From Lamellibrachia columna (lineage: Eukaryota; Annelida; Polychaeta; Sabellida; Siboglinidae), in assembly GCA_963662155.1 (NCBI GenBank), contig OY759261.1:49093350-49157349 (forward strand): DNA of 64,000 bases, read 5' to 3'. The notes under the pieces are model-generated. The model saw only the letters and a program-made list of their open reading frames with translations. It was not told where the DNA came from and ran no database searches. A program made the position numbers and the translations under genes. Positions 47,426 through 64,000 of this stretch are shown one piece after another. Position 1 is the stretch's first letter, and each line of letters starts with the position of its first letter.

Positions 47426-47767
47426 ATGGCAAAAGAGTCGTTAAAATTAGAGTTTGCACTGAAAGAAAAACAGTTTGCCTGCATCCAGAACATTGCTGAT
47501 GGACGTTATGTGATGGGAATACTTCCTACAGGGTACGGAAAAACCCTCATATGTACAATTCTCCCTCGTGTACTTGATACGTTACACGACAAGCATCTCG
47601 GCTGGCACATGGTGTTGGTCAGGCCACCTGACGACGGTAACATTCAAACCATGCATCTGCGGCCAGATTCTTTTCTCGGCGCATTCACGAAGCCGAAAGA
47701 GAGTTGGATAAGCGAGAATAGGCACATCAATATTGTGGATCTCCATCTCTATCCAACCAATGTTTAA
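47426..47767 (+). pseudogene. RecQ-like DEAD-box helicase N-terminal fragment
   Basis: 113 codons. FALKEKQFACIQNIADGRYV and GILPTGYGKTLICTILPRVL show the Q-motif-like start and Walker A (GxxPTGxGKT) of RecQ-type helicases. No DExH box or later motifs follow; after about residue 55 the sequence no longer resembles a helicase. A truncated copy or an exon with a missed donor. Confidence 0.55.
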
Positions 47768-47824
47768 AAGTTAAATGGGGCTTCAACTGATTAACTCACA
47801 TTGGACACTTTGGAATGCATTGTT

Positions 47825-48930
47825 ATTCTGCTTGTCTAAGTTTAGACATAAGGATATCCCATTGGGCTTGGACATCTCCCTGGTGATTAGAAAATTCTGC
47901 CTCCCAGTCTATGTTTAGTAAGTCTTCCATTTTGGTATAATCTCCTTTGTCGTATTTATAAACCGTTTTGCTGATTGGTTCATAGGTTGGAGTGCAGTTA
48001 AGAAACACCTTGATTACAGAGTGGTAACTTTTACCTAGTCCTGGGGCTGTCTCGATTGTTGATATCGCTGTATCGTCATTTGTGAGGGCTATGTCCAGGA
48101 GCGATGGTTCGTTTGTACCTCTGCCTCTAGTGGGTTCTGTAAAGTGTAGCATCAAGTAACAATCTCGAAGGTTTCTAAAAATTTTAATTCCTTATCCTCA
48201 GTACTTGTTGCTGTAGTTGATTTGGTTTCCCAATTAATCCTAGGCTAGTTGAAGTCTCCAAGTAGCAGAACATGGGAAAAAAAATTCTCATTGATTTTGA
48301 CAAGTAGTTTGTTAAGGATGTCATTTGTGCTTCATTAAAGTCGCTTGAAACGGCAATGATTTGTTAATAAATAAAATCATCCCTCTACCTTTGCCCTTAT
48401 CAATGTTCACTGCTTCGTTAGAGTACCCTTCCAGGTTGTATTCCTGCATGGTCAGTTTTCTTTTATAATTTTTAGGCTTTACTTCTGATATTGCTACAAC
48501 ATGTGGAGGAGTTGAATGGTTTTTTATTCTGCATTTTAGTTCAGTTAATTTTTCCTTAGTTAGTACGTCAGCATTGGTAGACCATATCACTATTTCTCCA
48601 GTTCTGGCACTAGCAGTGCTCGAGTTTGGCTGGTTATTTCTTCCATTTTCTTTACCTTGATGATTTGCCTTTCTCCTGGATGTCCTCTTACTAGATAGAA
48701 CATTTGTTGTCTGTTCCTGCTGTGTTCTTTCTCTTGCCTCCTTCTGCAGTAGTCGCTCCTTCTCTCTGTCTTCCCTGCTCATGTCATGTTTTATGATCAT
48801 TCCACTGAATGGCTCACTTTGTTTTTCAGTTTGTATAGGTTTTTCATAACTATGGTTTTTTGTCCTCTTCTGTAAAGGTTACAGGTAAAGGACGATTTTT
48901 TGTTTCCTCTGTTTCTGTCTCCTTTGTCTG
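47825..48930 (-). mobile_element. CR1/L2-type LINE endonuclease fragment lacking RT
   Basis: Reverse strand: a basic, coiled N-terminal part (REDREKERLLQKEARERTQQ), then the endonuclease (IVIWSTNADVLTKEKLTELK, VVAISEVKPKN, YNLEGYSNEAVN, GRGMILFINKSL), a frame break near 48320, then FTEPTRGRGTNEPSLLDIAL and ISTIETAPGLGKSYHSVI. Stops before the RT domain. Losing the 3' rather than the 5' end is unusual for a LINE. Confidence 0.75.
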
Positions 48931-49242
48931 CCCACTCCCCAGTCTCTTTACAAGTAGATCTTCTGGCTGATATTTACCACCTGTGGTGTGTCCCAGTAGT
49001 TCCTTCATTAGATTCGTGTCATGGATTGCGTGTTGTTGAAGCTACTACCAGCAGTGAGCGCAACGGCCACTCAAGGTTGTCCATTGTCCAGGTTCGGTTA
49101 GGCGAAACGGCGGTTCTATTTTGGTGCTGAGCAACGTATTCAGTAGTGGCAAAAAACGGCACTGCAGACGCCAAATGACCTGCATTTGCACTCCGAATTT
49201 TGCGCACGCCGAATTTGTAGCAGATAATCGCTGTGCACATAC

Positions 49243-49244
<2 letters not shown>
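48931..49244. other. Spacer before GT-bounded triplication
   Basis: No element recognised. Ends at the first GT array. Confidence 0.4.

Positions 49245-49319
<75 letters not shown>
49245..49319. repeat. (GT)n array 1
   Basis: About 37 GT units, left edge of the triplication. Confidence 0.97.
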
Positions 49320-49320
<1 letters not shown>

Positions 49321-49743
49321 TTGCGATAGTCTAACGCATACAAACTGCTACAATTTCGGATGCAATGCACGAAACACGAAAAGCCGTCTCCTCTAGCCGG
49401 TGTATATGTCAGGGGAAGCAAACGATCCCACACAGGGAAATGGAAAAGACCTGCCGATGACTCAATACGCCTCACGGAGCCGGTGATCTCGATCTCTAAG
49501 CTCACTGTATTACCTCCCAGTTTAGGCTGCGATCAGCTGTCAAGCATCAAGCAAGCCACTAAACAAATAAATTATGATCTGACCCCGTCAATATTTCATC
49601 GATCTCTCTCTTAATATTTGACAACTCGTCTAGTGGTATTCGAATCCAAAGCTCCAAACCTACCTGTGTGTTTGCGTTGTCGCGGTGACCGTCCAACTCT
49701 CAACACCCCATTGGCGGCTTCGTGTCAACTACCGAAAAAACTA

Positions 49744-50051
49744 GGCCGTGTTCAACTTACTGACAAGTGATTAGTAAATAATGCCGATGTTTCGGCCCAT
49801 ACCGGTTTCGGCACGTGAGCCGAACCAACCGTTTTCGCAACCGATGAAAAGTGTAATGTTTTCGCTCGCATGGTAAATCTTAATCAATAGGGCAGTAGCG
49901 TAGCATTGTCACCAATGCTCACACAAAAATACACGTTGTTCGACGCAGGCTGTGTTTAAATCAACAACATTATGGGCCGAAACATATGGCACCCGTTTTA
50001 ACTGTCCCCCGCACTATTCCCTGACCACTAGCAGGCAAGTTGAACTCGGCC
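49744..50051. mobile_element. MITE-like element, GGCCGTGTTCAACTTAC termini
   Basis: GGCCGTGTTCAACTTACTG at the left and the complement GGCAAGTTGAACTCGGCC at the right form inverted repeats. Inside, ATGTTTCGGCCCATA and TATGGGCCGAAACAT are also inverted. Present in all three units (51388-51695, 53046-53353). Confidence 0.65.
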
Positions 50052-50082
50052 AAGTTAGTTCAGTAGTTGACACTATGCCGTG

Positions 50083-50856
50083 AATAGGACCTTTATTATT
50101 CTTAATATATATCAAAAACATGGACGATAATATAACAAGCAACGTATAGAAATTTGAGGATGACTCAAACGTGTTTAGAAAGGTTAACGATGGTGGTGAT
50201 AAACAACATTTACAAAACGATCTATACAAATTATTAAATGGTCTGAAAAATGGCAGATGTTATTCACTTTTGGGAAATGTAAATGCTTACATACAGGACA
50301 CGGGAACTTGGGGGTAAACTATAAAATGGGAGATAGTTCTACGTACTACTGAAAAAGAACATGACTTAGGAGAAACAATAAATGCTTATACGAAAGTTTC
50401 AGAGCTGTGTGGTATTGTAGCTTCAAAGGGTCATCAGATTATTTGGTTGATTAGGACAACATACAGGAAAAAAGTTAATTCTACCTCTGTATAAAGCAAT
50501 ATGCCTCTTTTAGAATGTTGTATGCAAACGTGGAGTACATATCGTAAGAAGGATATAGATACGCTTGAACGAAATCAGAGGAGAGCAACTAAAATGATTC
50601 CAGGACTGCGAAAAAAAAACTTAGTTATGGAGAACGCCTAAAAGAATATGGTTTGACAACTCTAGAGGCAATGAGGGGAAGAGTAGATCAAACTGAAGTT
50701 TTTAAGGTATTAAATGGGTATGAAAATATTGATACAAATATTTTTCTCACTCAAGAAAGACAGTAGAACTAGAGGACATGAAGTAACATTAGTGAAAGAT
50801 CAGGGTATATCGGATATATCGGGACAATAAATGAATGGAACAAATTATTATTATTA
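50083..50856 (+). pseudogene. CR1-like LINE piece in unit 1
   Basis: Matches 39005-39790 of the near-intact copy, with many frameshifts. Joined at GATAGTTCTACGTACTACTG; ends where AATGAATGGAACAAATT runs into ATTATTATGTG and the GT array. The CR1 3' end is found only after the last GT array (54539). Confidence 0.9.
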
Positions 50857-54705
<3,849 letters not shown>

Positions 54706-55103
54706 TATTTATTAAATTGACTGCAAAATAACATAAATCGTCATAGTATGAACTGTTCTCATTTACCGTATGCAGCACAAACTTGTATATTCTGCCTTCT
54801 GTAGTAGGAACACGTGTGTCTGGTCGCACCTTCGCCTGGTAAACAACCTAGCTGCGTCGTGGCCTCGGTGTCCCAGACCCGCCCTCGAAGCGGTCCAGGT
54901 AAAGAAAGATTGATTGGTTCCCGTGTAGCCGAGACTAGACGGCAAGCCTGCAAGAACCAGCACGGTCACACTTCAATGCTTTTCTACTGCAGGTTTTAGA
55001 GACGCCACCTAGTGGTTTCACTGATAACTGAATTTACCATGGAGGATTCTACGGATTTACAATAGGACGGGCTTCTCTGGAAAATTATATCTCCAATGCC
55101 AGG

Positions 55104-55151
<48 letters not shown>

Positions 55152-55190
55152 CAAGCTATCTCAACATTCTTATTTTGGAGTCTTATGGCT
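54706..55190. other. No gene recognised
   Basis: Includes an AT run at 55107-55146. Confidence 0.4.
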
Positions 55191-55975
55191 AGATGGAGGG
55201 GTAGCAATAGGCGCATTAACTCATCATACCCTATGATGTACATGTCTGTCGCAAGGGCCCCCGGGTCACCGTGTGAAGTCTCGTACGGATCGGCCCTCAC
55301 ATGCGGCCGTGCAAAGACATAACATAACAACGCGGCTTGGCTCCCAGGGAAACAGCCTAGTCTAGCGCTGCACTCCTCTATTCATCCCGGAATTGATGGG
55401 GTTTGGCGGCAAAGTGCACAAGACATTCGGCAATCGGACGATCGAATTCCGCTAGCAGCGAACCTGGGTCGTTACTAGTAGCGCACGTTATCTTCGTTCA
55501 TTCTTAGAATATGGCCAAGCCACCCCCCATCTCATGGCTCCCGCGACTTCGAATGATGGTGATGACGCTTCATTGTGGACAGAACGGCCGGTGATGACTG
55601 CGGACGTTGGTTCCATTCAACTTTCATTGAGCTCTCTCGTCAAAGTACCAACCTTCACAGCCATGGGTCATCGTTGACTGGACCGCGACCTCATACAGGC
55701 GTGCCTTCGTGTTGCGCTGAAGTCCAGCGTCTTTTCATGTACACCATAGCCAGGTGAACCTCCCGACCTCGATATCTGTACGATATTTGATGTCTGTAGC
55801 GTACTCACTTTCGCCTTGCGCCCGTAACCCAAGGTAATTGAGAACTGTCTCTTCGTGATTTGCGTTTACATACCGCACTCCGGTCGAAACCTACCGTGAA
55901 CTGGAAGATGTACTAAAGAAGGTTCATTTTACTAGGTGATTTCAACTCTAAGGTACCGTGCATAGATACATTGCG
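55191..55975 (+). pseudogene. Possible LINE endonuclease remnant
   Basis: Near the right end, FVICVYIPHSGRNLP then, past a stop, ELEDVLKKVHFT resemble the strand YLPH.GR of LINE endonucleases, followed by a decayed GDFNSKV. The remainder to 55191 has no readable motif. Weak. Confidence 0.25.
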
Positions 55976-56049
55976 CTTTATAGGTAATAATTTATAATGA
56001 CATGACTTATAGTTATCCACATTTCTGCAGGATATATACGTACTCAAGC

Positions 56050-56195
56050 AAGCACAAATGCACACACGTATGTACGCACTCACGCGCTCGCACGCGCGCA
56101 CACACAACACACACAAGCACGCACGCAGGCGCACGTATGCGTACTCAAGCACGCACTCACGCACCCAAGCACGCACACACACGCATGCATAATAG
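56050..56195. repeat. CA/CGCA-rich array
   Basis: Imperfect CACACG, GCACGCA and CAAGCACG units. Confidence 0.85.
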
Positions 56196-56304
56196 TTCCC
56201 CTCTTATAAGGCCACCCTTTCTGCAAATGTACAATGTCTTTACAAAGACAGTGACCATTTGTAAGGAGGAAACATTATTTGCTGCATGGCGATTGGCACC
56301 TTAC

Positions 56305-56345
56305 TAGAATCAGGATTAGAATCAGAATCAGTTTATTATTGACAA
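56305..56345 (-). mobile_element. Retroposon 3' tail (ATTCTG)n
   Basis: AGAATCAGGATTAGAATCAG plus AATCAGTTTATTATTG: complement of an (ATTCTG)n tail, typical of RTE/SINE 3' ends. Body not recognised. Confidence 0.45.
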
Positions 56346-58010
56346 CTTCTAATTTGGATTGTACATACAGTCACGATAAAATACACAAAGCCACCAAGTA
56401 TAATTAAATTAATCATTGAACATGTTGTACATAAAACAGTAATGCACTAAAATTATATTTATATACATTCACTAAAACGAACCGTGAACGCAACACACTC
56501 AGTAGAAGGCACTTTATATTAAAACTGACTGTAGCATTATAATTACACTAGTAAACTTCATTCTAAACAACATAATTCAATTACATTAAAATTAAAATAA
56601 ATAAATAACTTTGGATATTAAAATTGTATGCTAAAACATACATGATAAACAATTTAAGTGTTTTGACAGTGTACCAAACACCATGGTATTAACAAGTTTT
56701 TGTAGCGATTTGTTTTAGCCTTTGGAACGCGGAATCACTGTTTTGGTTTAAAAAAATCACTGTTTTGTTTAAAATATATAATATTGTTTACCAATTCATG
56801 TTTTTGCAAATTCATAGCATGTGCTCCACCCATCGTCTTGAAAATTCAATAAATATTGGTGTGAACTTGTGTGATCGTGTTGAACACCTCCACACCACCA
56901 GGTAAAGTTGAACGAACACTTCCAGTGCATCACAGAGATTAACTCGTCGCGTCCTGTAGAGGTCCAGACATTTATTGCACCAACGCTGCGATCATGTTTT
57001 TGAGTTTCTCTTAAACATTTGGGGAGCAATTAAAGAAGTTCGCCACTGCCATAACTGACGAAATCATGGTGGAGACAGAGCTCCATATCACTTAGCGATG
57101 CAAACATTGAGTACGTTGTGTGCATGATCAAGCATCTTTCGGAAATCCAAGCCGAGCTGCTCGACCTTTTCAGCGATGGCTGCCTCTAACTCCGGAGTAA
57201 AACGATATAAACTATAATTCCTCACGTAGCTTCTGTTTTTCATCAGGACACACCTGAACTGTTTTTGCTTGATATGCCAATTGTTTCGTCAGCGCTGATG
57301 GAATAAAAAACACATTTGCATTTCGGACATGATCTTCGGCTTGAATCTGTTCCCCCGATGATGGCAATCATTTTGATATGTGTCGTTATCTTCGATGCCC
57401 GCGGAGCGTTATGTTTTGTCGCCAATTGCGTCTCCAGAACCACATCTTCGTGATTCTCATCAATGTCGAGGTGGATGGCGTCATGACGATATTCTGGTTT
57501 TCTCGCAGGGAATAATAGTCTTTACTATGGGCTGAAACTTAAAGCATTTGTCTCTCACGCTAGTTTGGAAGCCTGATAAAAGATGCTGACCAGTGGAAAT
57601 ACACAAAGCACTATTATATGCATTCTCTTCCTTTATTTCAGTTTCCCGTGGCTACTGTGTATACTTTGGTAAGGACAATTTGCAAACTTGTATAATTGCG
57701 AAGCCCAAATGCTAAAGTGAACCGCGTGACGCGTGTTTTGCTTATGTTGCAACCGTATTGTAAACAGAACGACATGATGACATGTGGCTCCATCTGGCTG
57801 TCTCGAAATTCCTATCTTTGAGCATTATAAATGGAGGGGGTAGCAATTTTACGCGCCTGGGCGCCCCACCCCATCCTCGCCGCCAGGGGTTTTGACTACA
57901 CCAGGGGTTCCGACTACATCAGACTATACCCTGAAAGAAACGTACTGTTGTTGAGTTAACCAATGGCGGCCTTTCCTAGGATCGTAGGTGTTTGCATACG
58001 GGAACTTAAC
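56346..58010. other. No gene recognised
   Basis: AT-rich to 56800. Minus-strand scraps at 56796-57029 and 57243-57443 (with CPKCKC) could be a decayed transposon frame but I cannot assign a family. Confidence 0.35.
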
Positions 58011-58011
58011 T

Positions 58012-58245
58012 TTAATTGGCAGTGGAGCCTTCGCCGCTGGTCGAACGGGTAATGGTGAAACCACTCTGAAGTTTGGTGCGGACGCCTCTAGTTCCCAGAA
58101 ACATGTCGACCAAGAGAGGAAATGAGACGAAGTACAGATAATTCAGTGTGCTTTCACACAATAAATTGACGCTCGCCTTCGTGAACTCGTCGAGAACAGA
58201 GCTTGGCCCCGAAGGCGTGTTCCCATTGTCACCCACTGTCACCAT
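58012..58245 (-). other. Unassigned open frame, 77 codons
   Basis: Contains a hydrophobic stretch LLCESTLNYLYFVSFPLLVD. No recognised family, no clear splice sites. Could be chance. Confidence 0.2.
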
Positions 58246-58285
58246 TCCATTTTGTGTAGGCGTTCCCGTGAACCAGCCAATTAGT

Positions 58286-58334
58286 GTGTGCGCGCGCGCG
58301 TGTGTGTGTGTGCGTGTGAGTGTGCGTGTGTATG

Positions 58335-58394
<60 letters not shown>

Positions 58395-58397
58395 TAC
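58286..58397. repeat. (GT)n/(GCGT)n array
   Basis: GT with CGCG variants then about 16 GCGT units. Confidence 0.95.
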
Positions 58398-58430
58398 GTG
58401 TTTCCTACCATTGCACTGTAATACCAAATG

Positions 58431-59604
<1,174 letters not shown>

Positions 59605-59631
59605 ACACGAGCCTTGTTTTGTATTGCTGGT

Positions 59632-59637
59632 TTTATT
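59632..59637 (-). terminator. Candidate polyadenylation signal of DUF1647-like gene
   Basis: AATAAA on the minus strand, about 254 bases after the stop codon at 59891-59893, just before the LINE end. Confidence 0.45.
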
Positions 59638-59890
59638 CGAATATCGCAACAAATGTCTACAATTTTACAACAGTTGTGATGATCGATTGGATATAATTGT
59701 TTTAAATTTACTATGATACCGACACGTGTCAAAATACTCTTTTTTGCCGCAAACAAGCACAGGGTTATTAATAATATGAATTCGAGTTGGTGAGTGAAAA
59801 ATAGCTTCAACAGACACGCTGTGACACGCTGAAAGAGCAGCCTTTCTCCGAGCTCTGAATGAGGGCTGATGCGACGATTGTACTGCAATG

Positions 59891-60166
59891 TTACAATATC
59901 TTGTTGCACGTTTTGATTCTGTACTTGTGTGTGACACCACGGACTATGTTAAAGAAGGCATCGTCAGCCGTGTAGAGAATGCTGTTGTCCCGCATCCAGA
60001 TATTGCTCATTATGATGTTAATTGACGCCTGGTCAAATCGGCGGCACTTGGCGAACTTTGTGCAACGGTCGTGTGGCGCAAAGTTGCAGTAGATATTGAA
60101 ATTTGGCACAAAACAGCGCGTCTCTTGCGCACACATCACGAACCACCAGAGAATATCCCGGAAGAC
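59891..60166 (-). CDS. Terminal exon of a DUF1647-like putative glycosyltransferase gene (partial)
   Basis: 92 codons including TAA at 59891-59893, with acceptor GGCCTTTCAACAG at the right. Reads VFRDILWWFVMCAQETRCFV, then YCNFAPHDRCTKFAKCRRFD, QASINIIMSNIW, SILYTADDAFF, VRGVTHKYRIKTC. The order WW..C...C..P...C.F.....A.CRRFDQ(A/S).NI....N is, as I recall, that of the C-terminal part of invertebrate DUF1647 proteins, thought to be glycosyltransferase-like; this rests on memory of the family. Upstream exons are not found in the window. The exon overlaps the 5' end of the copy B ankyrin frame in antisense. Confidence 0.5.
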   Translation of the reverse strand, partial: VFRDILWWFVMCAQETRCFVPNFNIYCNFAPHDRCTKFAKCRRFDQASINIIMSNIWMRDNSILYTADDAFFNIVRGVTHKYRIKTCNKIL

Positions 60167-61194
60167 CTGTTGAAAGGCCAAATACACATACATTATGTTG
60201 CATATGTTATTAATAGTACATTCCTTTTCAACGATACGTCATCTTTTGTAACGTTCAAGTGCGTCGTCGATACTGAAGACAAACCGGGCCGCGAGTACCA
60301 GAGAACAGTCAACGTCACGTGCGCCGTGCCGTGTGACGTCACACCGACCATCGCTAGTCCGCTGCACGTGGCGGTGAAGAGAGGGCGCCACGAGACGGTT
60401 GCGGTGCTGCTCGAAGCTAACGCCAACGTGAACGCCGCCGACAGCGACGGCCGACGACCGCTCCAATTGGCGGTCAAGAATGCTGATTGTCGAGTCGCCC
60501 GGATGTTGCTCGGTCGCGGCGCACGCGCTGACGTGCCGGACAGCCACGGCAAGGTGCCGCTGCAGATTGCTGCCAAGTACGGTCACGTAGAGCTGGTGCG
60601 CATGCTCATTGAGCACGACGCGAGCGTCTTCCACGAGGGACAGACGGGACCCACATCGCCGCCATGGAAGGTCACGTGCCTCTCATCGATATGTTCCTGA
60701 ACTTTGTCGACGTCAACACAAATGACATGAGCGGAGATGACGTCAAGGAGAAGACACCGCTCCACCTAGCGGCAGAACGCGGACTTGTTGAGACGGCCAC
60801 CTTCCTCCTGGAGCGCTTCCGGGCTGACGTCAACGCGCTTGACTCCGACCGACAGACGGCGCTTCAGTGCGCAGTTGCAGAGCGTCACAGCTCCCGGAGC
60901 GTGCACCGCAAAGACGACTACAACCTCCTGGCTGACCTTCTCATCCGGAAATGCGTCAACGTTAACCGGCAGAACGTGCGCGGCGACACGGCGCTCCACC
61001 TGGCGGCGAGAAACCAGTACTACAAGGTGGTCGAGAAGTTGCTGTTGTCAGGCGCCAGAGACGCCGTACCCGAATTCGACGTTCCCATGAGACAACTGTT
61101 CACCAAATACGCCGTCGTCTCCGCCTCCTACATCACAGTCAGGCCTGCCCCTACTGGCCTCACGCTGCCGGCGCCTGAGGCGCCCAGCGCGTGA
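60071..61194 (+). pseudogene. Ankyrin-repeat protein, copy B, frameshifted
   Basis: Same protein as 1467-2570 but a 10-base deletion (AGTCCCCTGC of copy A, at GGGACCC|ACATCG, about 60652) shifts the frame after HEGQTGP. The second half continues in another frame from 60664 (MEGHVPLIDMFLNF...) to a TGA at 61192-61194 and is otherwise open. A second deletion of 24 bases after LLSGA is in frame. Either a pseudogene or two fragments. Confidence 0.85.
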
Positions 61195-61950
61195 TGGCGT
61201 CTCATCGGACGCCAACCTTCCACTGACATCTGATTCGTGAATGATCGTAGTTTTGGTATCGAATTCCCTCGTATGGTATTCCTGATGCTATATAAATATT
61301 TTACACGAGGGACGTTTTAATTTGTATTTATACGTTCCATCGGTGACCTTGTATATTACAGTAACAATAATGCCCACCTCTGGAAGTCACAATTGTCATT
61401 TCCAGACGAGGTGACTAGGTGATTGGTTTCTGTAATAATGAAGCTGCGTAATAGTCTAGCTCTTCATTTGGTGGCAGGTCACATATGCTTTCGATGCCAT
61501 TGATGCCAATATAAAATGGATTCCGGATATTTTCACATGTTTAATGTGTTTTAATGTGTGTAAGTACTACATCAATGGTTGAAGGAAGGTTATTCTTCAG
61601 TGCTGAACGACTTTGTGCGTCGAAGAAAGAGTAAAATTGTGCTCACTGGTAAATGTAAGTATGTTCGAATTTATATTAGTATCTTTGTATTTAGAAAAAC
61701 ATAATGTGTACGCGTTGATAGTGGTTCTATTTCGTTTTTTTGCAAAGTTGATATGTTGCGGGATATTAGATATTATGCTGTATGTCAACGCTTTTCAGTA
61801 CAAATAAATTAACTGTTATTAATAATACGTATTCAAGTTGATGAGTGATAAATAACACAAATAGGCAGACAGCTATCGCGCTACATTAACCATTGAACTC
61901 GCAGGCTTCGTCCGGACTGTGAACGACGACTGGGCCACCGATTGTACTGC
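61195..61950 (+). other. 3' flank of ankyrin copy B
   Basis: Counterpart of 2571-3340; no gene seen. An AATAAA-type signal (CAAATAAATTAACTG) lies near 61802-61808. Confidence 0.5.
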
Positions 61951-61997
61951 AGTATTACAACTTGTGCTTTCTTTATCTGTACTTATGTGTGGTGAAG

Positions 61998-62046
61998 CGG
62001 ACGGCCTGGGGAAAGGGTTTGTTAGCCGTGTAGTGCAAATGGCCTG
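61998..62046 (-). pseudogene. DUF1647-like C-terminal scrap, copy B
   Basis: Minus-strand ALHYTANKPFPQAVRFTTHKYR then stop, counterpart of 3341-3429 with an earlier stop (AGA TAA). Confidence 0.45.
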
Positions 62047-62338
62047 AGGGGATAATTTCTATTTTATTATTTTGTTGTTGCTCTCCTCTTTATCCATGAA
62101 ATCGGTCGTCGATTTTTGTTTTTATTCTTCTTCGTCACTGATCCCGTTTCACTGCCGTCTCCTCCACCCTCTTCACACAGTCCTCCCATCTGTGTCTCGG
62201 TCTTCCTCTTCTCCTTCTACCCCCCACTATGAGTGCACCCGCTCTCTTCGTCGCTCAACTTCGTTATCAGCTTCCTCCTGAAACCCTTTTTTTTACACCA
62301 ACTTCCTCCGTCAGCTCCTTCATTCTTCGCTTATCAAT

Positions 62339-62520
62339 TGCACAAACAGCTTTACGCCGGAACTCTGCCATTGTCCTCGTCATAGAGAAATAATAATAAC
62401 GTATGTCAGTTGAACCCAACCACTACGGTGGCGCCATCTAGTGCACAAACAGCTTTACGCCGGAACTCTGTCAATGTCCTCGTCATAGAGAAATAATAAT
62501 AACGTATGTCAGTATTTGGA
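62339..62520. repeat. About 103-base tandem duplication
   Basis: TGCACAAACAGCTTTACGCC through GGTGGCGCCATCTAG occurs twice here and once in copy A (3797-3900). Confidence 0.9.
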
Positions 62521-63464
<944 letters not shown>

Positions 63465-63554
63465 AAGTCTTCACAGTCATCAAGTGTGTAGTTTACTTTA
63501 CTTTATGGGAGTCAATGTGCATGATAGATCAGCAACAACAAAAACATATAGAAA

Positions 63555-64000
63555 CGAATGCGACGTTTCGACCCGTCTACTGCGGACCTTGTTAGTGCAC
63601 TGATGACCTGTGACCTGGTGACCTGTGTTGTGGCTCAGATTCTCGCGGAATAATCTGGTTGTAGATGGCGGATAGGTGGTTTCCCTGGTGTCGATTCATG
63701 GTGGGGCCTCTCTGCTTGATGTAGATTGCCTCCTTCACTTTTCTCTTGTGCTAGTTTTGTTCCCTGGCCAGGATCTTGGTGTTGTCCATGGACACTGAGT
63801 GTCCTGTGGCCAAGCAGTGGTTTCCTACCTCTGTATGTTTATCTAAGGTCGTATGTTCCTTGAACCTCTGGCTGAGTGTTCGTTTAGTCTCACCGATGTA
63901 TGTGTGTCTGCTGTTGTTGCCACATGTGATGTGGTAGATAGTCCCGCACTAGTGTTCTTTCTGTATCTTATCTTTCGGGTGAATTACCATGGAACGAAGG
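63555..64000 (-). pseudogene. Penelope-like element remnant, copy B (cut by window end)
   Basis: Counterpart of 4893-5323: the GIY-YIG region on the minus strand, with extra substitutions and a GTGACCTG duplication. Confidence 0.75.

Overview
The window is animal nuclear DNA, most likely from a marine invertebrate. The signs are spliced genes with GT-AG introns, several non-LTR retrotransposon clades (CR1-like, L2-like, an RTE-type fragment), Penelope-like elements, Kolobok-, hAT- and MITE-type DNA elements, a tRNA-derived SINE, and very long AT, GT and GA microsatellites. I cannot name the species. No rRNA, CRISPR, operon or other prokaryotic feature is visible.

The main gene lies on the minus strand from 43602 down to 6790. 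I rebuilt it exon by exon from splice sites, reading-frame phase and family similarity: 23 coding exons, 3375 coding bases, 1124 residues, every junction in phase. It is a CACHD1-like protein of the calcium-channel alpha2delta superfamily: signal peptide, VWA N-terminal region, VWA domain with a complete MIDAS (D218, S220, S222, T304, D340), Cache-type sensor region, two cysteine-rich CTWC modules, one transmembrane helix and a 72-residue cytoplasmic tail ending in two tyrosine motifs. Its introns are packed with mobile elements, most of the long ones in antisense orientation.

The gene is bracketed by a direct segmental duplication. Copy A (1459-5323) and copy B (60117-64000, running off the window) each carry an ankyrin-repeat reading frame on the plus strand, remnants of a minus-strand gene resembling DUF1647-type putative glycosyltransferases, an AT microsatellite and part of a Penelope-like element. 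The ankyrin frame is open in copy A and broken by a 10-base deletion in copy B. At the edge of copy B the terminal exon of the DUF1647-like gene is still complete, antisense to the ankyrin frame.

Layout: 1-1390, composite satellite with repeated CTCF-like boxes; 1459-5323, duplication copy A; 4893-5780, Penelope-like remnant; 6504-6750, MITE; 6790-43602, CACHD1-like gene; 43603-49240, upstream region with an RTE-type fragment, a CGG array, a RecQ-like helicase fragment and an endonuclease-only LINE fragment; 49320-54158, a LINE fragment plus flank tandemly triplicated between GT arrays; 54700-58430, mostly unrecognised sequence; 58431-59604, degenerate CR1; 59891-64000, DUF1647-like exon and duplication copy B.

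Three observations stand out: microsatellites born repeatedly at the same internal seeds of one LINE family; a minisatellite made from copies of the exon 5 splice acceptor; and a non-canonical GC donor of exon 3 lying 8 bases from a MITE. All domain calls come from reading the sequence; no database search was run.
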